Made by a program: the position numbers and the translations under genes. This document shows, one piece after another, positions 43,830-51,213 of a DNA stretch of 64,000 bases. Source of the DNA: Ruminococcus_G sp050944435 (GTDB lineage Bacteria; Bacillota; Clostridia; Lachnospirales; Lachnospiraceae); contig JBMNRB010000008.1 in NCBI GenBank assembly GCA_050944435.1, positions 44,589 through 108,588 on the forward strand, given 5' to 3'. How positions within the stretch are numbered: the stretch's first letter is position 1; each line of letters opens with the position of its first letter. The notes beneath the pieces were generated by a model. It made no database searches and was not told the DNA's origin. It worked only from the letters and a program-made list of their open reading frames with translations.

Positions 43830-44054
43830 ATGACAAGAGAAGAAGCAGTAAAAATGGCTGATAGCAAGTGGTATGAGTTAAAAACAGCGGAGGAAATTGT
43901 GAAATTCCAGTTGTATGAAGAACGGCTTTGTATGCCATTTTCGTTATTTCACAAAGCCATAGAAGAGGTACTGGGCCGACCGGTCTATACCCACGAGTTT
44001 GCATGTGTGAAAAATCTACAGAAGGAATTTGAGAACTTGATTACAAAGAATTAA
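43830..44054 (+). CDS. Small cassette protein between terminase and portal
   Basis: 74 residues, helical and acidic, opening MTREEAVKMADSKWYEL. Promoter copy D and AAAGGAGG in front, terminator behind. I have seen similar small proteins inserted at this place in related prophages. Function unknown; a lysogeny-expressed moron is likely. Confidence 0.65.
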   Translation: MTREEAVKMADSKWYELKTAEEIVKFQLYEERLCMPFSLFHKAIEEVLGRPVYTHEFACVKNLQKEFENLITKN

Positions 44055-44074
44055 AAAAAGAAATTTGATGGAAG

Positions 44075-44100
44075 GCATCGCAGAGTGTGCGGTGCTTTTT
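44075..44100 (+). terminator. Rho-independent terminator before portal
   Basis: GCATCGCA (44075-44082) with TGCGGTGC (44088-44095), one G-U pair, followed by five T. Confidence 0.85.
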
Positions 44101-44133
44101 GTCTGCCTATTTTTAGAAGGATGGTGATTTTTG

Positions 44134-45504
44134 ATGGGTATCTTTTCAGGGCTGTTCCGGTCACGGGATAAGCCGAAGAATAGTACTTCCGGCAGCGCCT
44201 ACCGCTTTTTCTTTGGCGGCAGCACTTCTGGGAAAAACGTGAATGAACGGTCAGCCATGCAGATGACGGCGGTGTATGCCTGTGTGCGAATACTCTCCGA
44301 GTCCATTGCGGGACTTCCCGTTCATCTATACAAGTACCGGGAAGACGGCAGTAAGGAAAAGGCGGTAGACCACCCGCTGTATCGAATTCTGCACGATGAG
44401 CCAAATCCGGAAATGACCTCATTTGTGTTTCGGGAAACGCTGATGACACATCTTCTCCTTTGGGGAAATGCTTATGCACAGATCATCCGCAACGGGAAAG
44501 GACAGGTACTGGGGCTGTATCCCTTGATGCCAAACCGTATGACCGTGGATCGGGATGAGAAAGGGCATCTGTATTACAGTTATCTGATGTCAGATTCTGA
44601 TGCGCCTACCATGAAGAGTGGGACGGTGATCCTAAAGCCCACCGATGTGCTGCATATTCTCGGATTGGGCTTTGATGGTCTTGTGGGATACAGCCCCATT
44701 GCGATGGCGAAGAATGCCATCGGTATGGCCATTGCCTGCGAGGAGTACGGGGCGAAATTCTTTGCTAACGGAGCAACGCCCGGCGGGATCTTGGAGCATC
44801 CCGGAACGGTGAAAGACCCGGCCAAGGTACGGGACAGCTGGAATGAAGCTTTCGGAGGGAGCCGGAATTCCAATAAGGTTGCTGTTTTGGAGGAAGGGAT
44901 GAAGTATACGCCAATCTCCATCTCCCCGGAGCAGGCACAGTTTTTGGAAACAAGAAAATTTCAGATTGATGAGATTGCTCGAATTTTCCGGGTACCGCCG
45001 CACATGGTCGGGGATCTGGAAAAGTCGAGCTTTTCTAATATTGAGCAGCAGTCTTTGGAGTTTGTGAAATACACGCTGGAACCGTGGATCGTCCGTTGGG
45101 AACAGTCCATCAACCGTGTGCTTCTCACGGAATCGGAGAAGGCTGCTTATTTTGTCAAGTTTAACGTGGATGGTCTGCTCCGTGGAGATTACCAGAGCAG
45201 GATGAATGGCTATGCTACAGCCCGCCAGAACGGCTGGATGAGCGCCAATGACATCCGGGAACTTGAAAATCTTGACCGTATCCCGGCTGAGCAGGGCGGT
45301 GACCTGTACCTGATCAATGGAAACATGACGAAGCTGGAGGATGCGGGAATATTCGCTGCCGATGGCGGCGGGAAGGAGGAAGAATCCGATGAAGAAGTTC
45401 TGGAAGTGGAAGAACCGGACAGTTCTGAATCAGGAGACACAGGAGCCGATACAGGAGAGGACGCTGTTCCTAAACGGCACCATCGCAGAGGAAAGCTGGT
45501 TTGA
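44134..45504 (+). CDS. HK97-family portal protein
   Basis: 456 residues. Motifs RSAMQMTAVYACVRILSESI and FFANGATPGGILEHP plus the FRVPPHMVGDLEKSSFSNIE loop identify the portal through which DNA enters and leaves the capsid. Its last 116 bases overlap the protease gene. Confidence 0.95.
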   Translation: MGIFSGLFRSRDKPKNSTSGSAYRFFFGGSTSGKNVNERSAMQMTAVYACVRILSESIAGLPVHLYKYREDGSKEKAVDHPLYRILHDEPNPEMTSFVFRETLMTHLLLWGNAYAQIIRNGKGQVLGLYPLMPNRMTVDRDEKGHLYYSYLMSDSDAPTMKSGTVILKPTDVLHILGLGFDGLVGYSPIAMAKNAIGMAIACEEYGAKFFANGATPGGILEHPGTVKDPAKVRDSWNEAFGGSRNSNKVAVLEEGMKYTPISISPEQAQFLETRKFQIDEIARIFRVPPHMVGDLEKSSFSNIEQQSLEFVKYTLEPWIVRWEQSINRVLLTESEKAAYFVKFNVDGLLRGDYQSRMNGYATARQNGWMSANDIRELENLDRIPAEQGGDLYLINGNMTKLEDAGIFAADGGGKEEESDEEVLEVEEPDSSESGDTGADTGEDAVPKRHHRRGKLV

Positions 45505-46147
45505 TGATGACGTCACGCCGCAGGTCTTCAAAGAAGAACTGTGTTCCGGCAGCGGAGATATCACAGTGTGGATCAACTCTCCGGGCGGAGACTGTGTGGC
45601 AGCAGCCCAGATTTATAACATGCTGATGGATTATCCCGGAAATGTCACGGTGAAAATAGACGGCATCGCCGCAAGCGCTGCTTCAGTTATTGCAATGGCT
45701 GGAACGAGAGTGCTGGTTTCTCCGGTATCCATGATGATGATCCACAATCCTGCCACGGTTGCCTTTGGGGATACCGCTGAGATGGAAAAAGCGATCAGTA
45801 TGCTCTCGGAGGTGAAGGAGAGCATCATCAACGCCTATGAGATCAAAACTGGACTGTCCCGTGCCAAACTTTCCCATCTGATGGATGCGGAAACTTGGAT
45901 GGACGCCCATAGTGCGGTGGAGTTGGGCTTTGCAGATGACATTTTGAAACGGGCATCTGAGGATACCGAGGAAGACGAGAACTTGGCTGTGACGGGAGCG
46001 CCCATGATGTTCTCCCATGCGGCAGTTACGAATTCCCTGATGGACAAGCTGGCGGCAAAATGCCGTATCCAGAAACAACCGGAAGAAACCGGGCGCTCGG
46101 TCGATTCCCTGATGGAGCGTCTGAACCTGATCAAACAACATTTGTAA
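45389..46147 (+). CDS. ClpP-like head maturation protease
   Basis: 252 residues. WINSPGGDCVAAAQIYN and GIAASAASVIAMAG hold the catalytic serine, MMMIHNP the histidine. It trims the capsid scaffold. ATG 45389 follows AAGGAGG inside the portal gene. Confidence 0.93.
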   Translation: MKKFWKWKNRTVLNQETQEPIQERTLFLNGTIAEESWFDDDVTPQVFKEELCSGSGDITVWINSPGGDCVAAAQIYNMLMDYPGNVTVKIDGIAASAASVIAMAGTRVLVSPVSMMMIHNPATVAFGDTAEMEKAISMLSEVKESIINAYEIKTGLSRAKLSHLMDAETWMDAHSAVELGFADDILKRASEDTEEDENLAVTGAPMMFSHAAVTNSLMDKLAAKCRIQKQPEETGRSVDSLMERLNLIKQHL

Positions 46148-46162
46148 TGGAGGTAAAAGACT

Positions 46163-47359
46163 ATGACTATTTTAGAACTGCGTGAGAAGCGTAATAAGGC
46201 ATGGGAGGCTGCAAAAGCCTTTCTGGAATCCCATCGCACGGAGAAAGGGACACTGACTGCGGAAGACGATGCCACCTATACCCAGATGGAGCAGGAGATC
46301 AACGATCTTGGAAAAGAGATCGCCCGTCTGGAGCGTCAGGAAGCATTGGAAGCGGAACTGAATCGTCCGGTGAATCAGCCGCTGACGAGCAAACCGGGCA
46401 GTGGCAGGGGTGAGGAACCGAAGACTGGACGTGCTTCTGATGAATACCGCAAAGCCATGTTCGATGCGTTCCGTTCCAATTTCAAGCGTGTGTCCAATAT
46501 CCTGCAGGAAGGCGTGGATGCGGATGGCGGGTATCTGGTGCCGGAAGAGTATGATCGTCGTCTGATCGATACCCTATCGGAAGAAAATATCATGCGCCGT
46601 CTGGCCACGATCATCACCACTTCCGGGGAACACAAAATCAATATCGCTGCTACGAAACCCGCCGCCAGCTGGATTGAAGAGGGCGGCGCTCTTACGTTTG
46701 GGGATGCAACCTTCAGCCAGATCCTGCTGGATGCTCACAAACTTCATGTGGCGATCAAGGTAACGGAGGAGCTTCTCTATGATAACGCCTTTAATCTGGA
46801 AGGTTACATTCTGGATCAGTTCGGAAAGGCGCTGGGTAATGCCGAAGAGGACGCTTTCCTCAACGGGGACGGAACCGGAAAACCGCTGGGCCTCTTTGCA
46901 GCGACCGGCGGTGGTACGGTGGCCGGAACCTTAACTGCAGCGATTAAATCGGACGATATGCTGGATCTCGTTTACGCCCTGAAGCGTCCGTATCGTAAGA
47001 AGGCATCATTCATTATGAATGATAAAACGCTCTCTTCCCTGCGGAAACTGAAGGATAATAACGGAGCCTATATCTGGCAGCCGTCCTATCAGGCCGGTGA
47101 GCCGGATCGGGTACTAGGCTATGCAGTGCATACCTCTGCTTATGCTCCGGAAGATGCGATTGCCTTTGGCGATTACAAATATTACAACATCGGTGACCGT
47201 GGTACCCGTTCTTTTTCTGAACTGCGTGAACTGTTCGCTGGAAACGGCATGATTGGTTACGTGGCGAAGGAACGTGTGGATGGCAAGCTGATCCTGCCGG
47301 AAGCAGTGCAGATCCTGAAGCTGAAGGCAAGTACACCTTCCGGTGGTGGAACTGAGTAA
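46163..47359 (+). CDS. HK97-fold major capsid protein
   Basis: 398 residues. The N-terminal ~100 residues form a coiled-coil delta/scaffold domain (LREKRNKAWEAAKAFLES). The mature HK97 fold starts near GGYLVPEEYDRR and ends with the P-domain and A-loop (TPSGGGTE tail). The expected cleavage by the preceding protease is near residue 100. Confidence 0.95.
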   Translation: MTILELREKRNKAWEAAKAFLESHRTEKGTLTAEDDATYTQMEQEINDLGKEIARLERQEALEAELNRPVNQPLTSKPGSGRGEEPKTGRASDEYRKAMFDAFRSNFKRVSNILQEGVDADGGYLVPEEYDRRLIDTLSEENIMRRLATIITTSGEHKINIAATKPAASWIEEGGALTFGDATFSQILLDAHKLHVAIKVTEELLYDNAFNLEGYILDQFGKALGNAEEDAFLNGDGTGKPLGLFAATGGGTVAGTLTAAIKSDDMLDLVYALKRPYRKKASFIMNDKTLSSLRKLKDNNGAYIWQPSYQAGEPDRVLGYAVHTSAYAPEDAIAFGDYKYYNIGDRGTRSFSELRELFAGNGMIGYVAKERVDGKLILPEAVQILKLKASTPSGGGTE

Positions 47360-47387
47360 TCTGATTTTTGTAGAGGGGGGCATTTCT

Positions 47388-47663
47388 GTGATTGTTACTT
47401 TGGAAGAGATGAAGCAGTATCTCCGAGTGGACTACGAAGACGATGACCAGCTGATTACGGGCTTTATTACTACAGCAGAGCAACTTTGCAGGGATGTCCT
47501 CCGGATAGATGGGGAGGCCGATCTGAGTGCTGATGGGAAAGTAAAAACAGCGGTCATGTATGCGGTTGCATATTTTTATGAACATCGGGAGGAAGCGGAT
47601 CACCATGAGTTAACTCTGACACTCCGCTCCCTCCTGTTTGGTTCGAGGAAGGAGGCTTTCTGA
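47388..47663 (+). CDS. Head-tail connector (gp6/gp15-like)
   Basis: 91 residues. VTLEEMKQYLRVDYEDDDQL is the start of the helical head-tail adaptor family, and TAVMYAVAYFYEHRE matches its last helix. GTG 47388 follows GAGGGGGG. Overlaps the next gene by one base. Confidence 0.88.
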   Translation: MIVTLEEMKQYLRVDYEDDDQLITGFITTAEQLCRDVLRIDGEADLSADGKVKTAVMYAVAYFYEHREEADHHELTLTLRSLLFGSRKEAF

Positions 47664-47995
47664 TGAACATCGAACTTTTGAATGTACGGATTTTTATATC
47701 CAAGAATACGGTGATCACCGATGCCATTGGAAACCACCGGAATGAGTGGCAGCCTTTCTATACCTGCTATGCGACCGTCAGCGGCGAAGCTGGTAAGGAG
47801 CAAACGGATGCCGGGATGGTGGTGGATGACTCCAGCATTGATTTTACGATCCGCTGGTGCAAGAAAGCGGCGGAGATCGATTCCACCCATTTCCGTGTGG
47901 AGTTCAACGGTGAACTTTACAATATCGCTGCGGTAGATCATATGAACTTCAGGCGCAAGAGCATCAAGCTGTCCTGTGAGAAAGTGAAACGGTAG
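47663..47995 (+). CDS. Head closure/head-tail adaptor protein
   Basis: 110 residues of the SPP1 gp16-like beta-barrel family: FYTCYATVSGEAG, FTIRWCKKAAEIDSTHFRVE and YNIAAVDHMNFRRKSIKL. It seals the portal after packaging. Confidence 0.88.
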   Translation: MNIELLNVRIFISKNTVITDAIGNHRNEWQPFYTCYATVSGEAGKEQTDAGMVVDDSSIDFTIRWCKKAAEIDSTHFRVEFNGELYNIAAVDHMNFRRKSIKLSCEKVKR

Positions 47996-47997
47996 CG

Positions 47998-48381
47998 ATG
48001 GGAAGGAAAATCCCGATCAGCCAGCTTTCCGCTGCTGTGATGGAGCAATTGACGGAGTACGCAGAGTTGGCTACAGAGGATATGAAGGAAGCGGTGAAAA
48101 AGGTGGGCACGACCGTCCGGAAAGATATTGAAGCCAGCGCACCGAGGGATACCGGAGATTATGCGAAAAGCTGGGCGGTGAAGACCACAAAGGAAAGCGC
48201 CAACGCTCTGCAGGTGACGGTACATTCCCGGAATCGATATCAGATCGCTCACCTGCTGGAGCATGGCCATGCGAAGCGTGGAGGTGGCCGGGTAGCCGCA
48301 AGGCCCCATATCGCCGCTGCGGAAGAAGCAGGTATCGAACAGCTGGAGCGTGAGATTGAAAGGAGCCTGACGAATGGATGA
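47998..48381 (+). CDS. HK97 gp10-like tail-completion protein
   Basis: 127 residues. DIEASAPRDTGDYAKSWAVK and IAHLLEHGHAKRGGG with ARPHIAAAEE are HK97-gp10 hallmarks. It forms the neck/tail interface. Overlaps the next gene by eight bases. Confidence 0.9.
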   Translation: MGRKIPISQLSAAVMEQLTEYAELATEDMKEAVKKVGTTVRKDIEASAPRDTGDYAKSWAVKTTKESANALQVTVHSRNRYQIAHLLEHGHAKRGGGRVAARPHIAAAEEAGIEQLEREIERSLTNG

Positions 48382-48691
48382 TTTGGTGAAAATTTTGGAG
48401 GAGACAGGTATTCCGTTTGCTTATGATCACTTTGCGGAAGGGGAATCTCCCGATCCTCCCTTTATTTGCTACCTTCTGCCCCAGAGTGACAACTTTTCTG
48501 CAGACGGAAAAGTTTATTTGAAGGTCAGCAGTGTGAATATTGAACTGTACACAGACAGCAAGGATCTGGCTGTGGAACAGAAGCTGGAAACCGTGTTGGA
48601 TATACACGGTATTTTTTATGACAAAACAGAGGTCTGGATCGAGAGCGAAAAACTCTATGAAGTCCTTTACTCATTTGAATTGGAGGTATGA
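48374..48691 (+). CDS. Tail terminator-like protein
   Basis: 105 residues: GIPFAYDHFAEGESPDPPFI, VYLKVSSVNIELYTDSKD and TEVWIESEKLYEVLYSFELE match the family encoded between gp10-like and major tail genes. It caps the growing tail tube. Confidence 0.82.
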   Translation: MDDLVKILEETGIPFAYDHFAEGESPDPPFICYLLPQSDNFSADGKVYLKVSSVNIELYTDSKDLAVEQKLETVLDIHGIFYDKTEVWIESEKLYEVLYSFELEV

Positions 48692-48696
48692 TTTTC

Positions 48697-49305
48697 ATGG
48701 GAAACAAAGTGAAATATAACTTGAAAAATGTCCACGCTGCCAAGCTGACTGAGACAGATTCTGATGGCACGACTACTTTTTCGTATGCGGAGCCAAAGGC
48801 AATCCCCGGCGCAGTGAGTATCAGTCTGGATGCGGAGGGCGAAACCAGCCCGTTCTATGCGGATGGTATTGTGTACTTCCGTAGCGTGACTAACAACGGT
48901 TATAGCGGTGATCTGGAGATTGCCCTGATCCCGGAGTGGTTCCGCACGGAGATTCTGCAGGAGAAGCTGGACGCCAAAGGTGTGCTGGTAGAAAACAGCG
49001 GTGTTGGCGAGAGTGTGAAATTTGCCCTGCTCTTTGAATTTGACGGGGATGTGAACGCTATTCGTCATGTGCTGTATAACTGTTCTGCATCCCGCCCGTC
49101 TATCGAGTCGGAGACGAAGGAAGATACGATTGAGCCGGGTACAGAGACGCTTTCCATCACGGCCGATCCCCGTTCCGATGGTCTGGTGAAGGCCAGAACC
49201 GGTGATACTACAGATGCCGGGACTTATTCGAATTGGTATAAGGCAGTATACACTCCGACCGAGGAGGAACCGGAAGAAACAAATGGAGAGGATGAAGGCG
49301 TATGA
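48697..49305 (+). CDS. Major tail tube protein
   Basis: 202 residues. Opens NKVKYNLKNVHAAKLTETD, with AIPGAVSISLDAEGETSPFY and a C-terminal acidic extension. The fold is the phi13-type major tail protein. ATG 48697 is preferred over 48688, which lies three bases from GGAGG. Confidence 0.9.
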   Translation: MGNKVKYNLKNVHAAKLTETDSDGTTTFSYAEPKAIPGAVSISLDAEGETSPFYADGIVYFRSVTNNGYSGDLEIALIPEWFRTEILQEKLDAKGVLVENSGVGESVKFALLFEFDGDVNAIRHVLYNCSASRPSIESETKEDTIEPGTETLSITADPRSDGLVKARTGDTTDAGTYSNWYKAVYTPTEEEPEETNGEDEGV

Positions 49306-49676
49306 TCAAGCGTGAAATAGAAATCAGTGGGAAGAAGGTACCGTTCCGTTCCTCTGCCACGATCCCCCGCCTGTACCGGGCGAAGTTTAAACGGGATATT
49401 TTCAAGGATCTGTCCAAGTTGGAGAAATCTTATAAAGGCAAGACGGAAAACGGAGAGGAATTGCAGATCGAGGATCTGGAGATCTTCGAGAACGTGGCTT
49501 ATGTGATGGCCTACCATGCCGACAACAGCATTCCAGCAAGCATAGAAGACTGGCTGGATCAGTTCGATATGTTCTCTATTTATGAGGTGCTGCCGCAGAT
49601 TTTGGAACTGTGGGGCGAGAACCTTGTGACGGATGTAACGTCAAAAAAAAGATTGGCAGAAGTGAGCGGGAAATGA
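49302..49676 (+). CDS. Tail assembly chaperone, short form (gpG)
   Basis: 124 residues. ATIPRLYRAKFKRDIFKDLS and IFENVAYVMAYHAD match phage gpG-like chaperones that bind the tape measure during tail assembly. Near its end lies a run of eight A, a slippery site for making the longer gpGT form. Confidence 0.88.
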   Translation: MIKREIEISGKKVPFRSSATIPRLYRAKFKRDIFKDLSKLEKSYKGKTENGEELQIEDLEIFENVAYVMAYHADNSIPASIEDWLDQFDMFSIYEVLPQILELWGENLVTDVTSKKRLAEVSGK

Positions 49677-49837
49677 CCACGCCGCTGTTCCTTCTGCGGA
49701 GTGTGGAACTGGGGATTTCCATCCGGGATCTGGATCTGCTTACGATTGGGCTTGTTCTGGATATGTGGACGGAAAAATCTAATGACGGCGTGAAATATAA
49801 ACGGGTTGCTACTCAGGAGGACTTCGATAAGTTCTGA
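49302..49837 (+). CDS. Tail assembly chaperone, frameshifted long form (gpGT)
   Basis: At A_AAA_AAA (49643-49649), read in the frame of gpG as TCA AAA AAA AGA, a -1 slip joins gpG to the overlapping frame. That frame continues IGRSEREMTTPLFLLRSVEL to TAA near 49837, with the typical chaperone end VATQEDFDKF. The joint product is about 178 residues. An alternative is separate translation of a 54-residue protein from ATG 49673. Confidence 0.8.
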
Positions 49838-49843
49838 TATTCA

Positions 49844-49872
49844 TTGAATTTACGGCCTTTTCTTGCTATAAT
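49844..49872 (+). promoter_or_regulatory. Promoter of the tail-region cassette
   Basis: TTGAAT (49844-49849), 17-base spacer, TATAAT (49867-49872) with TTGC just upstream as an extended -10. It starts a cassette within the tail operon. Confidence 0.75.
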
Positions 49873-49903
49873 TCAGCTAAGAAAAGGTCGAAGTTCAACT
49901 GAA

Positions 49904-50356
49904 ATGGGGTATGAAGATATGGCAGATGAAAGGCATGATCAGAATAATGTAGAAGAAGCGGAGGAGAAAAAAGGGTTTATTTCATGGGTGAAAAATCATA
50001 AGACAGAATTAGCGATGGCAGGAGTTGGAACGGCTTTCTGTATTGCTACGATTTTAGGGATTAAAAATAAAGAAAGTCTTTCACAACTTTTTGAAGACTT
50101 GAAATATGATATGGAACATGGGAAGCCTGGCACTGAAAGGTGGTTCAATAAGGCAGATTTAGAGGAACTGAAAGAGGCAAGAAAACTTGTTCATAATGAT
50201 TTAATGAACCCAGCGCTGGATAATGAGTATAGAGCGGACTGTCATGATTTGCTTTTGAAATTTGATCAGAAAATAGGCGAGAAAGAATGGGAAGGAAGAG
50301 AACCTAAAGGGCCAGCCTATCATCGTGAACACGGATATGGTTTATATAAGCCTTAA
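49904..50356 (+). CDS. Single-pass membrane cassette protein
   Basis: About 150 residues (from ATG 49904; 49919 is also possible). One hydrophobic segment (AMAGVGTAFCIATILGI) follows a basic KNHKTE stretch, and the rest is charged and helical. It differs in style from the tail genes around it and has its own promoter. Likely made by the lysogen; superinfection exclusion is only a guess. Confidence 0.65.
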   Translation: MGYEDMADERHDQNNVEEAEEKKGFISWVKNHKTELAMAGVGTAFCIATILGIKNKESLSQLFEDLKYDMEHGKPGTERWFNKADLEELKEARKLVHNDLMNPALDNEYRADCHDLLLKFDQKIGEKEWEGREPKGPAYHREHGYGLYKP

Positions 50357-50394
50357 TTTTCTATCTGAAAAACCGTAGATAATTCAGGATTATG

Positions 50395-50468
50395 GCGGAG
50401 ATAGCGCAGCGGAGAGGCGCAGTGCTGCTTAGCAGCAAAGGACGCTGGTTCGACTCCAGCACTCCGCC
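50395..50468 (+). tRNA. tRNA-like gene with UUA in the anticodon position
   Basis: All tRNA dimensions fit: acceptor 50395-50401 with 50461-50467 (one A-A mismatch), TA at 8-9, D arm GCGC/GCGC with GG in the loop, A26, anticodon arm 50422-50438, five-base variable loop, T arm GCTGG/CCAGC with TTCGACT. The loop is GCTTAGC, so positions 34-36 read UUA, complementary to the stop codon UAA. Position 33 is C rather than U and pair 27-43 is G-A. G at 50394 could pair with C at 50468, as G-1:C73 in tRNA-His. CCA is not encoded. Confidence 0.6.
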
Positions 50469-50503
50469 TTTGAATAATAGGCAGTATTTATGTGGAGAAA
50501 ACG

Positions 50504-51073
50504 ATGGAAAAGATAGAAGCTATTGAGCTTGCTGCTTTAAAGTTATTGCAGCAAAGCCCTTCAGAAGCAAAGACGGTTATTGATAAAGAATATCCATTTC
50601 ATAAGATTGTTTCACAGGGAAGAAATTATTCGGATAAAGAGAAGATGGAGCAGTTCATACGGGATGGATTTATTGACAGGTATAGCGGACAAAAGCTTGT
50701 GAATCCTGGAATATTGAAGGTTCTGTCCAACTATATGCCTGAGACATTTCCATACCATTCGCATTGGAAGATGGAGGAATGCCATAATGCATATTGGGAG
50801 TTCGTACCGACAGTGGATCATATTTATCCGGTGGCGTTAGGTGGAGCGGATTCAATGGAAAATTGGGCTACGACTTCTATGCTCCATAATTCGATAAAAA
50901 GTAACTGGACTTTAGAGCAACTCGGATGGAAACTTTACGATGCTGGAGATTATACACGGTATGATGGATTGACGAGATTGTTTATTAAGCTGGTTCGTTC
51001 TGATGAAGGTTTATTAAAGGACACGTATATCAAGCGGTGGTATAGGCTATCAGTGGATTTTGATAAGGGATAA
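50504..51073 (+). CDS. HNH endonuclease of the tRNA cassette
   Basis: 189 residues. PTVDHIYPVALGGADSMENW and MLHNSIKSNWTLE form the HNH core. Other resemblance is weak. ATG 50504 follows GTGGAG. It lies 35 bases after the tRNA-like gene and before a terminator, like free-standing homing endonucleases. Confidence 0.8.
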   Translation: MEKIEAIELAALKLLQQSPSEAKTVIDKEYPFHKIVSQGRNYSDKEKMEQFIRDGFIDRYSGQKLVNPGILKVLSNYMPETFPYHSHWKMEECHNAYWEFVPTVDHIYPVALGGADSMENWATTSMLHNSIKSNWTLEQLGWKLYDAGDYTRYDGLTRLFIKLVRSDEGLLKDTYIKRWYRLSVDFDKG

Positions 51074-51123
51074 CAGAACTATTATTTATATTTAGTTATG
51101 ATGATGAATAGAAAAATACATAG

Positions 51124-51158
51124 AGCATCGATTGGAGAAATCTGATCGGTGCTTTTTT
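51124..51158 (+). terminator. Terminator closing the tail-region cassette
   Basis: AGCATCGAT (51124-51132) with ATCGGTGCT (51145-51153), then six T. It is close in design to the terminator before portal (44075). Tape-measure translation starts 56 bases later. Confidence 0.8.
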
Positions 51159-51213
51159 CATGCTCGGAGATGATCCGGGCTTTTTTTGCGCCCATTTTTA
51201 GGAGGTGAGGGTT

